Source of the DNA: Nitrincola lacisaponensis | Lineage (GTDB): Bacteria > Pseudomonadota > Gammaproteobacteria > Pseudomonadales > Balneatricaceae | NCBI RefSeq assembly: GCF_000691225.1 | Contig: NZ_JMSZ01000032.1 | Coordinates: 186,001 to 250,000, forward strand | DNA: 64,000 bases | Direction of reading: 5' to 3' | Part shown: positions 54,296-62,515 of the stretch, piece after piece | How the letters are laid out: every line of letters starts with the position of its first letter | Position numbering within the stretch: position 1 is the first letter of the stretch | The notes under the pieces: model-generated | Told to the model about the DNA's origin: nothing | Database searches by the model: none | Seen by the model: only the letters and a program-made list of their open reading frames with translations | Translations under genes and position numbers: made by a program

Positions 54296-56013
54296 AGTAT
54301 CGTGATGTGGATGCAGACCGAGCAGGTGTGACACTACTGGTGGTTGAAGACAACCCGGCACTGAATGCCTTGTTCAAAAACTACCTTGTACAGCAGCAGT
54401 TCAAAGTACTGACGGCATTGGACTTCGATGAGGCAATGGCCGTTATCGCCTCCAAAGAATCGATTGACATCGCGCTTATAGATTACGATCTGGGAGATCG
54501 CAAGGGCCTGGATCTGATTGCGCATTTTCAGGACAGGGAAATTCAGCAGCACATCCCGGTCATTGTACTGGGCTCCAGTGGTGACCAGTCTGCTTTGCAG
54601 CAGTGTTTTGAGTTGGGGGTGGATGACTATGTTGTGAAACCGGTCAACCCTTTGCTACTGAGCCTGAAAATAGACTCTCTGGTATATAACGTCCGTCTGG
54701 CCAAAATTATTGCTGAAAAAAATGAGCAGCTCCAGAATCTGATTACCAAGGCTCGTCTTGAAGAAGAGATGGCTTCGCATATTTTTTATAATCATTTGCT
54801 CAGTCGTCAGACGCGTGCTGTAAAAGGCTTCAATCATTACCTGAAGTCTTCGGGAGGTTTCAGTGGTGATATTATCCTGGCCCGCTATGCACCATCAGGC
54901 AGCATTTTTATTTTACATGCCGATGCGACCGGGCATGGTTTATCCGCCACGATTACATTGATGCCAATGGTCGCCATTTTCAAGGCGATGGTCCATAAGG
55001 GCTATCGTCTGGAGCCGATTATACGTGAAATCAATACCCGACTTCTGGAACAGTTGCCATCAGATCGTTTTGTTGCAGCCTCAATGGTCGAGATCGATCT
55101 GCACCATGCTGATGTCAAGGTCTGGAATGGCGGAATGCCGGAGCTGCTGATGCTGGATGATCAGCATCAGATCAGCCATAGATTTTGTTCTGCACATATG
55201 GCGCTGGGTATTTTGCCTGACAGTGCCTTTGAGGTCAGAGCAGAACACTGCAAATTGCCCAGTGATGGGTATCTGCTGGGTTACAGTGACGGGGTGGTTG
55301 AGCAGCGTGATTCGGTAGGTCGCAGCTTTGGTGTTGGCAGACTGTTACGCAGTATTCGGGAAAGCGAGGCGGACCTGTTGCAACCACTGATGAAAGCACT
55401 GTTTTCACATGTGCGATCAGACCACTTTGATGATGACGTATCCATGTATGAGCTACGCTTTCATCAGCTGGCGGATCCCCATCTACTGTTGAAGCCGATA
55501 CAAAGCCTGACCCAGGATATGAAAACTATTGCACCCTTCGAATGGTTTCTGGAGCTGGTGGGAGCCCAGGTTGCACATCAGGAGTTGCCTTCCATGTGCA
55601 ATCAGTTTTTATCCGGTATGGGGTTTGATCAGTCGATTTGCCAGCGCTGTTTCACCATCGTCAGCGAACTGGTAAACAATGCCATCGATCACGGCATCCT
55701 GCAGCTCACCTCTTTGCTGAAAGTCGGTGCTGAAGGGTTTATGGCATACTATCAGGAGCGTGAGCAGCGTCTGGCTGGTTTGACTGACAAGGACCGTCTG
55801 GGATTGCGGCTGAAGTGGTGTATTGATGATCAGGGACTGGCTTTGCAGATTGAGGTGCAGGACAGTGGTAAAGGTTATCTGGCTGAGCAGAGCCAGCAAG
55901 CTGACGTCAGCGATACACATGCATTTGGGCGAGGCCTGTCCCTGGTGCAGCGGCTGTCGTCTTCGGTTGAAATCCGTCAACATGGTACCTTTGTGCGTGC
56001 CATATTGCGCTAG
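54292..56013 (+). CDS. Response regulator fused to PP2C phosphatase and RsbW-like kinase
   Basis: A 573-aa three-domain protein: receiver (1-125; Asp64 in IALIDYDLGD, Lys in VVKPVNP), PP2C/SpoIIE-type phosphatase (about 175-390; metal-binding Asp in GGFSGDI and HADATGHGLSA, GYSDGVVEQ), and a C-terminal HATPase of the anti-sigma-kinase type (about 430-573; SELVNNAIDHG, QDSGKGY, FGRGLSLVQRL). Similar to HsbR of Pseudomonas with the kinase in the same chain. It probably controls the STAS protein encoded just before it in response to CheA-phosphorylation; the final target is unknown. Confidence 0.92.
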   Translation: MKYRDVDADRAGVTLLVVEDNPALNALFKNYLVQQQFKVLTALDFDEAMAVIASKESIDIALIDYDLGDRKGLDLIAHFQDREIQQHIPVIVLGSSGDQSALQQCFELGVDDYVVKPVNPLLLSLKIDSLVYNVRLAKIIAEKNEQLQNLITKARLEEEMASHIFYNHLLSRQTRAVKGFNHYLKSSGGFSGDIILARYAPSGSIFILHADATGHGLSATITLMPMVAIFKAMVHKGYRLEPIIREINTRLLEQLPSDRFVAASMVEIDLHHADVKVWNGGMPELLMLDDQHQISHRFCSAHMALGILPDSAFEVRAEHCKLPSDGYLLGYSDGVVEQRDSVGRSFGVGRLLRSIRESEADLLQPLMKALFSHVRSDHFDDDVSMYELRFHQLADPHLLLKPIQSLTQDMKTIAPFEWFLELVGAQVAHQELPSMCNQFLSGMGFDQSICQRCFTIVSELVNNAIDHGILQLTSLLKVGAEGFMAYYQEREQRLAGLTDKDRLGLRLKWCIDDQGLALQIEVQDSGKGYLAEQSQQADVSDTHAFGRGLSLVQRLSSSVEIRQHGTFVRAILR

Positions 56014-56033
56014 TTGCTCAACAGGGATTTACT

Positions 56034-56636
56034 ATGAGTCATAGCCATGAGGCTACTAATCGCTATTATGACCGCTATTTTGATACTCATGCGGTCAAGG
56101 TGCTTCCAGGGCAGTATTTCGCGACCTCTGATGACACGATGATCGTGACGGTGCTGGGTTCGTGTGTCTCAGTGTGTTTGCGAGACAGATTAACCGGGGT
56201 TGGTGGTTTGAATCATTTCATGCTGCCACATGACTCCAGTGCTGAAGCAGGTAGTGTTGTAGCCGCTTCGGGACGTTATGGGCTCTATGCCATGGAGTTG
56301 CTGGTTAATCATCTGCTGAAGCTGGGTGCTAACCGCAATCGCCTGGAAGCCAAGGTGTTTGGTGGTGGACAGGTGCTTAAAAACATGAACTTTATCAACA
56401 TTGGTCAGCGTAATGTATCCTTTGTTCTGGAGCATCTGAAGCAGGAAGCGATTCCTGTCATCGGTCAGGATGTGTTGGATATTTATCCACGCAAAGTGTA
56501 TTTCTTTCCACAGACAGGCAAAGTGATGCTGAAAAAAATTCATTCACTGCATAACACCACGATTCTGGATCGTGAAAAAGCCTATCTGCATGAAATTGAA
56601 ACGCGACCTGTATCGGGCGATGTAGATCTTTTCTAA
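56034..56636 (+). CDS. cheD: Chemoreceptor glutamine deamidase CheD (copy 2, intact)
   Basis: A 200-aa CheD with a complete active site: Cys44 in LGSCVSVCL and His61 in GLNHFMLP, and the KVFGGGQVL segment. It deamidates receptor glutamines to make methylation sites. It resembles the CheD at 51163 along its length ([25 protein letters not shown]) and is likely its paralogue. It ends SGDVDLF, like the MCP-like protein at 52838. It is the last gene of the chemotaxis operon. Confidence 0.93.
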   Translation: MSHSHEATNRYYDRYFDTHAVKVLPGQYFATSDDTMIVTVLGSCVSVCLRDRLTGVGGLNHFMLPHDSSAEAGSVVAASGRYGLYAMELLVNHLLKLGANRNRLEAKVFGGGQVLKNMNFINIGQRNVSFVLEHLKQEAIPVIGQDVLDIYPRKVYFFPQTGKVMLKKIHSLHNTTILDREKAYLHEIETRPVSGDVDLF

Positions 56637-56660
56637 TTTACTGGATGGAAACTGACCGGC

Positions 56661-57116
56661 ATGACTGAAAAAACTCAACAGCCTTTGTTGGAGCTGGGGT
56701 GGCGTGAATGGGTAGCTTTACCTCAACTGGGTATTCCGGCATTGAAATGCAAGGTGGATACCGGTGCTCGCAGCTCTGCCTTGCATGCGTTTGCCGTGGA
56801 GGAGTTTGACAAGAATGGTGAACGCTGGGTGCGTTTTGGACTGCATCCACGCCAGCATGATAATGAGCAGGTCATCTGGTGTGAAGCGCCGGTCAGTGAT
56901 GTACGTCAGGTCACTGATTCGGGTGGGCATACGACAGAGCGTTACTTCATCACCACGGAACTGCAAATCGGTACTCAGGTGTTCCCGATCAGTATGTCTC
57001 TGACCAATCGGGATACCATGCTGTTCCGGATGCTGTTAGGACGCGAGGCGATGAAAGGGCGTTTTAGCGTCAACCCGGCAGTGTCGTATCGTCAGGGTAA
57101 AAAACCGCTGGATTAA
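56661..57116 (+). CDS. RimB-like retropepsin-fold protease (cytoplasmic, 'ATP-dependent zinc protease' family)
   Basis: A 151-aa protein with a retropepsin-like active site VDTGARSSAL (Asp33) and the family signatures DSGGHTTERYFITTELQIG and RMLLGREAMKGRFSVNP. Such proteins are usual neighbours of RimK-type ATP-grasp ligases and are thought to cut or process the peptide bonds these form. No signal peptide. Its last 4 bp overlap the opposite ATP-grasp gene. A lipoprotein relative is at 59607. Confidence 0.88.
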   Translation: MTEKTQQPLLELGWREWVALPQLGIPALKCKVDTGARSSALHAFAVEEFDKNGERWVRFGLHPRQHDNEQVIWCEAPVSDVRQVTDSGGHTTERYFITTELQIGTQVFPISMSLTNRDTMLFRMLLGREAMKGRFSVNPAVSYRQGKKPLD

Positions 57117-58066
57117 AGACCACTGGCTGAAAAAGTTTGCATGGCATAGGCTACGCGCTCTTCAGCCGTTTTATGTGGTTTTCGGATTCTTTCAATGTGT
57201 CTCAGACGGGGTAAGAGTCCTCGCCCATTGGCAACCTGTATTGAAAGCCCGGGGCGTGCATTCAGCTCCAGCAGCTGTGCACCTCTGGATTTGTCCAGAA
57301 CAATATCGGTACCGATATATCCAAGATTGCTCATTTCATAGCAACGTGATGCCAGTAACAGCATGTTTTCCCAGTCAGGTATTTCCATGTCGATTAGTGG
57401 CTTGCCTGTGTCCGGGTGTCGCTCTATCGGCACTGCAAATTGTACTGCTTTCAGACTTCTGCCAGTGGCGATGTCCAGTCCGACTCCGACGGCTCCCTGA
57501 TGCAGATTCGCTTTACCGTCTGAGCTGTGGGTCGCCAGGCGCAGCATTGCCATGACTGGATATCCACGAAACACGATGATGCGGATATCCGGGACACCCT
57601 CATATGAGTAACCTTCGAAGGTATCATCAAACTCGATCAGGTCTTCAATGATCGCAACATCCGGATTTCCGCGCAGGGAGTAGAGGCCTGCCAGTGTGTT
57701 GGTCAGATGGCGTTTGATGTCTTCCAGGGTGATTTCGGTTCCGGATGATTTCACAAAATAGTCATCCCGGCGACCCGTAATCACCAGAATACCTTTCCCG
57801 CCTGATCCTCGTGAGGGCTTGATGGCAAAGCTTTGCAGTGCCATCAAGCGTTCCTCAACATGACTGATTTCATGTTGGGTTCGCACCACCGAGATGAGTG
57901 CCGGCGTGGCGACACCATACTCCTCGGCCAGCAGTTTGGTCTTGAGCTTGTCATCCACCAGCGGATAAAAACGGCGCAGGTTGTAACGTCCGATAAAATC
58001 AACGTTACGGCAGTTCATCCCCAGAATGCCTGCCTTATAGAGTTTGAAAGGGCTGGCCCAGCGCAT
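57113..58066 (-). CDS. Alpha-L-glutamate ligase-related ATP-grasp protein
   Basis: A 317-aa RimK-related ligase. ATP-grasp motifs: the Lys-containing P-loop-like FAIKPSRGSGGKGILVI, GVPDIRIIVFRG, and the Mg-binding LLELNARPGLSIQ. It would form an amide bond between an amino acid and an acyl acceptor at the cost of ATP; the substrates are unknown. It starts on the last base of the upstream 7TM gene's stop codon (TGATG overlap). A membrane-proximal partner is implied by the fixed pairing. Confidence 0.9.
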   Translation of the reverse strand: MRWASPFKLYKAGILGMNCRNVDFIGRYNLRRFYPLVDDKLKTKLLAEEYGVATPALISVVRTQHEISHVEERLMALQSFAIKPSRGSGGKGILVITGRRDDYFVKSSGTEITLEDIKRHLTNTLAGLYSLRGNPDVAIIEDLIEFDDTFEGYSYEGVPDIRIIVFRGYPVMAMLRLATHSSDGKANLHQGAVGVGLDIATGRSLKAVQFAVPIERHPDTGKPLIDMEIPDWENMLLLASRCYEMSNLGYIGTDIVLDKSRGAQLLELNARPGLSIQVANGRGLLPRLRHIERIRKPHKTAEERVAYAMQTFSASGL

Positions 58067-59577
58067 CAGCGTTGCTCCAGCATGGCACGAAAACGTCGCA
58101 ACTCAGACAGTTTATAACCAGTGTATTGTCCCATCAGCATGATAACAGCCAGTATCACCAGGTTGAGTTCCGGGAAGTTGAAGGTGAGATGTCCTGACAG
58201 CGGGAGCTGCATAATCAGGTAGGCAAAGACTGCCACCAGCAGGCTGCCACCGCCCTGAATCAATACTTCTTTGGGGCCCTCTTCTTCCCACAGAATCGAC
58301 ATGCGTTCAATCGTCCAGGCAATAATGATCATCGGGAAGAAGGTGATCGTCATTCCGGTACTGAAGCCAAGCTGATAGCCGACCAGGCTGAGTAACGACA
58401 CCAGAAATACCACCAGAACGACCAGCGTTGCAATTCGGGATACCAGCAGCAGGTTCAGGCGTGATAGCCAGGTGCGGATAATCAACCCCATGGCAACGAT
58501 ACTGATAAAGCTGATCAGGCCCAGGCCCAGCGATGTTTGCAGAAAGGCCAGTGCAATCAGAATAGGCATAAATGTGCCGGATGTTTTTAATCCGATGATG
58601 ATACGCATGAAGACCACCACCATGGCACCCAGAGGTAACAAAAACAGCAGCTTGAACATGCTCTGTTCTTCAATTGGCAGAGTGTGTACACCCAGCCAGG
58701 ACAGGCCTTGTCCGGCAAACTGTGACTGAGCCAGTTCAATAGAGGGTAGTGTCTGCTCAATCATGGAGAAGCTCACGCGTGAGTTTTGACCGCCCACAAC
58801 ATCCAGCAATGAGTCGCCGCCACGTTGCCAGAGCAGCAGATTTTCAGGGAGCCCCTGAAATCCTGTTTGAGGGTCAAAGGCCAGCCAGCGGTCATCGGTA
58901 TAGATTTCCACCATCTGAGTCAGCCCCTGGCGACGGCGGGCATCTTCAAGGTAGAGGCCGACAGATACACGTGTTGGAATGCCAGCCTGGTTCAGGAGCT
59001 TGTCCAGCGCGGACGCAATCGAATGATTTGTCAACAGAAGTGCTGTGTTTTGTCCAGGTTCAGGATTACGTAACAGTCGCAACAGCTCTCGGGTCAGACT
59101 CTCGGCGGAGCTGGACTTGCTTCTTGCCTGAGTCAGAATATCGCTGGCCGCAATGGCTTCAGCGTCGCTCCATAAGACCTGACGCGCCAGCGGTCTGGGC
59201 TCTGTTGTTGTCTCCAGGGTGTTTTTATCAGGTATCAGCTGAGCTTTGTAGTAGAGAGTTTGCTGGCCATTTGCCTGATTTTTGGACCACTCCCCTCGCC
59301 GTTGACCATCATGCTCAATGATGGCAAAACCGTATCCCGGAGAAGCGGCAACTTCATTCAGTAGTGTAAAGCCCGGTGGGTTGTGTGGTAGCTTCAAGCT
59401 GGCCAGCACCGGTTGGTCAAAACTGACAAAGTCTACACGTGCTTCAATCAACCAGGCCTGTTTTTGCTCACCGGGCCAGAAGGGGATGCCCAGTTGTAAA
59501 TGGCGCATCATCGCCAGGCTGAGGCCGGTAATAATCAAAATGGCAACAGTCGTGTAAAACGGGACTCGGGAAACCAT
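58066..59577 (-). CDS. Inactive transglutaminase fused to seven membrane helices
   Basis: A 503-aa membrane protein: an N-terminal anchor (TTVAILIITGLSLAMMRH), a periplasmic transglutaminase-like fold (about 150-290) and about seven C-terminal helices (from LLFLLPLGAMVVVFMRI on). The fold's catalytic Cys and His are lost: the Cys-bearing helix reads TNHSIASALDKLL and the His strand reads QMVEIYTDDRWLAFDPQ. It is a conserved companion of the ATP-grasp ligase and may bind a peptide ligand outside the cell membrane and signal inward. Confidence 0.9.
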   Translation of the reverse strand: MVSRVPFYTTVAILIITGLSLAMMRHLQLGIPFWPGEQKQAWLIEARVDFVSFDQPVLASLKLPHNPPGFTLLNEVAASPGYGFAIIEHDGQRRGEWSKNQANGQQTLYYKAQLIPDKNTLETTTEPRPLARQVLWSDAEAIAASDILTQARSKSSSAESLTRELLRLLRNPEPGQNTALLLTNHSIASALDKLLNQAGIPTRVSVGLYLEDARRRQGLTQMVEIYTDDRWLAFDPQTGFQGLPENLLLWQRGGDSLLDVVGGQNSRVSFSMIEQTLPSIELAQSQFAGQGLSWLGVHTLPIEEQSMFKLLFLLPLGAMVVVFMRIIIGLKTSGTFMPILIALAFLQTSLGLGLISFISIVAMGLIIRTWLSRLNLLLVSRIATLVVLVVFLVSLLSLVGYQLGFSTGMTITFFPMIIIAWTIERMSILWEEEGPKEVLIQGGGSLLVAVFAYLIMQLPLSGHLTFNFPELNLVILAVIMLMGQYTGYKLSELRRFRAMLEQR

Positions 59578-59606
59578 TGAGGAGCGTCCTTAAGTTCAGC
59601 GCAGAA

Positions 59607-60353
59607 TTATTCTGACCGGAAGAGAAAGTCAATGGGTGCAATGTATTGTCTGCTGACATCAACAATCATCTGGTCGCGTAAAATATTCCGGCCTATCAAC
59701 AGCGGAAAATCCAGGTGACTACGATCACTCAGGGTGAATTCAGCTGTGTGACTGATTCCCCCCAGCGTAAAGTGCAGCTCGACAACAGGACGACGTTCAT
59801 AGTCTTCACTGATTGACTGGCTGATCCTGACACGGCGTACAACCGGGCGTTCGAAAGTCAGTTCTTCACCTGATTCCGGGTGCAGTGTGTCGAAGCGTAC
59901 CCAGCGACGACCATCTCGTTCAAAGTGCTGAATATTTCGGGCATCCAGAGAGGAGGTTGTTGCGCCGGTATCGATACGTGCGTTAAATACCAGATCCATA
60001 GGGGACAGATGTACTTTCTCGGCTTCACCAACCAGCTGCTTTTCCTGGCCACCCAGCATCATGGTTCCGCCATTGGCTGGAGGAGGGCAGACCAGTCTGG
60101 GAACAGGCTCACACACGGGTGGTTTAACCTGTTCTGTAATCGTGTCTTGCAGACGACTGATGACCGTTTCCTGTGCCGCGACCAACTGCTCCAGAACACG
60201 CTGTTGTCCACCTGACAGTTCATTCAGTTGTTCGTCCTGACCTGCCAGACGTTGATCAATGGATTCAACAACACCTTCTTCAATATACAGGTGGCCCGGT
60301 GCACAGCCGCTAAGAAGTGCTGCAGTGAATAGGGGGATTGACCATTTCAACAT
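59607..60353 (-). CDS. RimB-like retropepsin-fold protease, periplasmic lipoprotein form
   Basis: A 248-aa protein. Signal peptide with lipobox LLSGC (Cys17), a coiled coil (about 30-70; EQLNELSGGQQRVLEQLV), a Pro/Cys-rich spacer (CEPVPRLVCPPP) and a C-terminal protease domain with IDTGATTSSLD and LIGRNILRDQMIVDVSR. Same family as the cytoplasmic protein at 56661, but exported. It precedes the 7TM and ATP-grasp genes on the same strand (29-bp gap), so the three form one operon. Confidence 0.9.
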   Translation of the reverse strand: MLKWSIPLFTAALLSGCAPGHLYIEEGVVESIDQRLAGQDEQLNELSGGQQRVLEQLVAAQETVISRLQDTITEQVKPPVCEPVPRLVCPPPANGGTMMLGGQEKQLVGEAEKVHLSPMDLVFNARIDTGATTSSLDARNIQHFERDGRRWVRFDTLHPESGEELTFERPVVRRVRISQSISEDYERRPVVELHFTLGGISHTAEFTLSDRSHLDFPLLIGRNILRDQMIVDVSRQYIAPIDFLFRSE

Positions 60354-60550
60354 GAAACTGCTCCGATGTTGGCTATTGCTGGCGAGTCGGCAATATTACG
60401 CGATTTTGACATAAGATAAAATTGATTCGCGAGAGTCAGGTCGTCTTTGTAGCACCTGAACCACGGACAGGTTAGAATTCCTGTGTTGCCATTAACCACT
60501 GCTTTCAGCGGTGTTTTATTGGCGCTGACCTGTATCGGATGGAGAATTGA

Positions 60551-60865
60551 ATGATTATTCAGGTGAACACTGACAGCAGTATTGAAAATGACAGCGCATT
60601 GACCGCGCATGTTGAGTCTGTTGTGGAAAAAGCATTGAGCCGCTTTGGCGATAAAATTACGCGTGTGGAAGTACACTTGCATGATGAGAACGCTCACAAG
60701 CCGGGTGAACATGACAAGCGTTGTCTGCTTGAAGTGCGTTTGGCTGGTCTGCAGCCTCAGGCTGTTACCCAGCATGCGGATACGACTCACAAAGCGATTG
60801 CAGGTGCCTGTGATAAAATGAAAAACCTGCTGGAAAGCCTGCTCGGTCGTTTGAACCAGCACTAA
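60551..60865 (+). CDS. hpf: Ribosome hibernation promoting factor family protein (short HPF/RaiA)
   Basis: A 104-aa HPF/YfiA fold: VESVVEKALSRFGDKITRVEVHLHDEN and a C-terminal helix (HKAIAGACDKMKNLL). It binds the 30S decoding centre and silences ribosomes in slow growth. The length is that of short HPF. It is not beside rpoN here, unlike the usual hpf. A stem-loop (60497-60513) followed by TTTT lies in its leader. Its identity as HPF versus another HPF/RaiA-domain protein is not certain. Confidence 0.85.
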   Translation: MIIQVNTDSSIENDSALTAHVESVVEKALSRFGDKITRVEVHLHDENAHKPGEHDKRCLLEVRLAGLQPQAVTQHADTTHKAIAGACDKMKNLLESLLGRLNQH

Positions 60866-60903
60866 GGCTTGTATCCGCTGTACGGCTGAGGCAGTTCTGA
60901 TCA

Positions 60904-61452
60904 TCAGCCGTCCAGCAGAGCCTCAATTGCCCGACGGACAGTCGTGGAATCCGGGCGTGTTGTACTGGGGAAAACCTCGACCACCCGACCTTCCTGATCA
61001 ATCAGATATTTGTAGAAATTCCAGCGTGGCGCGCGCGTTTGCCGGGCCAGTTCGGCAAAAATCGGATGTGCCTCATCACCTCTGACATTGATGGGGGCAA
61101 ACATGTCAAACGTCACACCGAAATTGAAGAAACAGACACGCGCTGTCTCGGCTTCGTCATCCGCTTCCTGTCTGAAACTGTTGGACGGAAAGCCCGCCAC
61201 TATCAGTCCACGATCCTTGTAGCGTTGGTGCAGGGCCTCAAGTCCCTCAAACTGACCGGTAAAGCCACAATGACTGGCTGTGTTGACAAACAATAGAGGC
61301 TGGCCCTGATAACGGTCCTTTAAATCCACCACCTCGTCAGTGTGGAGCCGCCTCAATTGGTGATCGAGTAACTGTTCGGGCCGGGGATCGGCCTGTACCG
61401 ATGAGCCGAATAGAAAACTGAACATGAGTAACCATCCTGTGATGCGAAACAT
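60904..61452 (-). CDS. Periplasmic glutathione peroxidase homologue
   Basis: A 182-aa thioredoxin-fold peroxidase with a signal peptide (about 1-21, ending VQA). The peroxidatic Cys62 lies in NTASHCGFTGQ, and Trp144-Asn145 of the tetrad are present (RWNFYKYL). The tetrad Gln (FPCNQF in standard enzymes) is Ser92 here (FPSNSF). A further Cys107 may resolve. It would reduce hydroperoxides with a thioredoxin-type or glutathione donor; the Gln loss makes activity uncertain. Confidence 0.88.
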   Translation of the reverse strand: MFRITGWLLMFSFLFGSSVQADPRPEQLLDHQLRRLHTDEVVDLKDRYQGQPLLFVNTASHCGFTGQFEGLEALHQRYKDRGLIVAGFPSNSFRQEADDEAETARVCFFNFGVTFDMFAPINVRGDEAHPIFAELARQTRAPRWNFYKYLIDQEGRVVEVFPSTTRPDSTTVRRAIEALLDG

Positions 61453-61518
61453 GATACACCTCGATACTTGAATACCTGATGACTTTACGTCAGGGACAGT
61501 ACAACCGGATCTGTCTGA

Positions 61519-62406
61519 TTAACTGTAGCCCCTGAGTTTCACTTCTGCCTCTATGAGTTGAGCCAGGCGCCTGGTACCCGGGCCGGCAAACTCGCCTTCA
61601 CTGAGTACCAGATACAGCTGCGCAAAGCGGCTGGCGCCTGTTTCCATCGGTAGTGGTTTGAGCTCTCCACGATTCAGTTGAGCCGCAATTTTCAGTTTGG
61701 GATACCAGGCAAACCCCAATCCGAGGCAGGCGCTTTGAATGGAGGTGCTGGCATTACTGAAAGTCCAGCGCTGATCAGCACCGAGCCATCCTGCATCCAG
61801 GCGTCGACTGCCAGAATCCCGCACGACCAGTTGTCGGTGAGGGCGTAAATGCTCCAGTGTCAGTGGTGTGTTGAGTTGATGTAATGGATGCTGTGGGTGA
61901 GCGACAGCAATGAACTCTACATTCATCAGTGCCTGGCCTATAAAACCGGGAGGGACGCGTCCACCAATCACCAGATCGGCTTCTCGCCTCAATAAGGCTT
62001 CATCCGTACCGCTGAGCACTGTTTCGGTCAGTAAAATACGGGTTTGGGGCTGCTCTTCAGCAAACTGGTTTAACACATGCAGTATCAGTGACTCGGGAAA
62101 GATACTGTCGACGGCCAGGCGTATCTCGGCTTCCCAGCCTTGGGCAAAGTGTGTTGCCAGTGCTTCAATCTGCTGGGCGTGTTCAGTGAGTTGACGGGCA
62201 TGTCTCAGCAGGCCTTCACCTGCCTCGGTCAGGCGTGCACGTCGTCCTTCCAGGCGGAAGAGGGTAGTGCCCAGGCTGTGTTCCAGCCGGTTAATTGCAT
62301 AGCTGATTGATGACTGGCTTTTGTTCAGTACTTCTGCCGCTTGAGCGTATCCGCCTGCATCCACAACGCTGATAAAGGCTTGCCATTGATCCAGGGTTAC
62401 TTGCAT
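61519..62406 (-). CDS. LysR-type transcriptional regulator
   Basis: A 295-aa LysR protein: N-terminal winged helix (FISVVDAGGYAQAAEVLNKSQ-type segment, SSISYAINRLE) and a C-terminal effector-binding domain. It is divergent from azoR-pirin with a 109-bp shared region, the usual place for a LysR regulator of those genes. A redox or electrophile signal is likely but not shown by the sequence. Confidence 0.92.
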   Translation of the reverse strand: MQVTLDQWQAFISVVDAGGYAQAAEVLNKSQSSISYAINRLEHSLGTTLFRLEGRRARLTEAGEGLLRHARQLTEHAQQIEALATHFAQGWEAEIRLAVDSIFPESLILHVLNQFAEEQPQTRILLTETVLSGTDEALLRREADLVIGGRVPPGFIGQALMNVEFIAVAHPQHPLHQLNTPLTLEHLRPHRQLVVRDSGSRRLDAGWLGADQRWTFSNASTSIQSACLGLGFAWYPKLKIAAQLNRGELKPLPMETGASRFAQLYLVLSEGEFAGPGTRRLAQLIEAEVKLRGYS

Positions 62407-62515
62407 TTTTATTATCCAATTATTCGATCAAATTAAGTCAATTATTGCTGTGTATTATCGATTTATCAAATTACATAATATGCAACATCATCTACTCAAA
62501 GAGAGGAATACTGAA
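62407..62515. promoter_or_regulatory. Divergent lysR / azoR promoter region
   Basis: A 109-bp AT-rich gap with repeated TCAAATTA elements (in GATCAAATTAAG and TTATCAAATTAC) and near-palindromic ATCGATTTATCAAAT, plausible LysR-type T-N11-A boxes. The start of azoR has GAGAGGAA just before it. Confidence 0.45.

Noticed and set aside
60354-60550. Sigma-54 or sigma-70 promoter before hpf
   Set aside because: A TTGACA at 60406 has no -10 at proper spacing, and no GG-N10-GC element with TTGC was found; only a small stem-loop (60497-60513) is visible.
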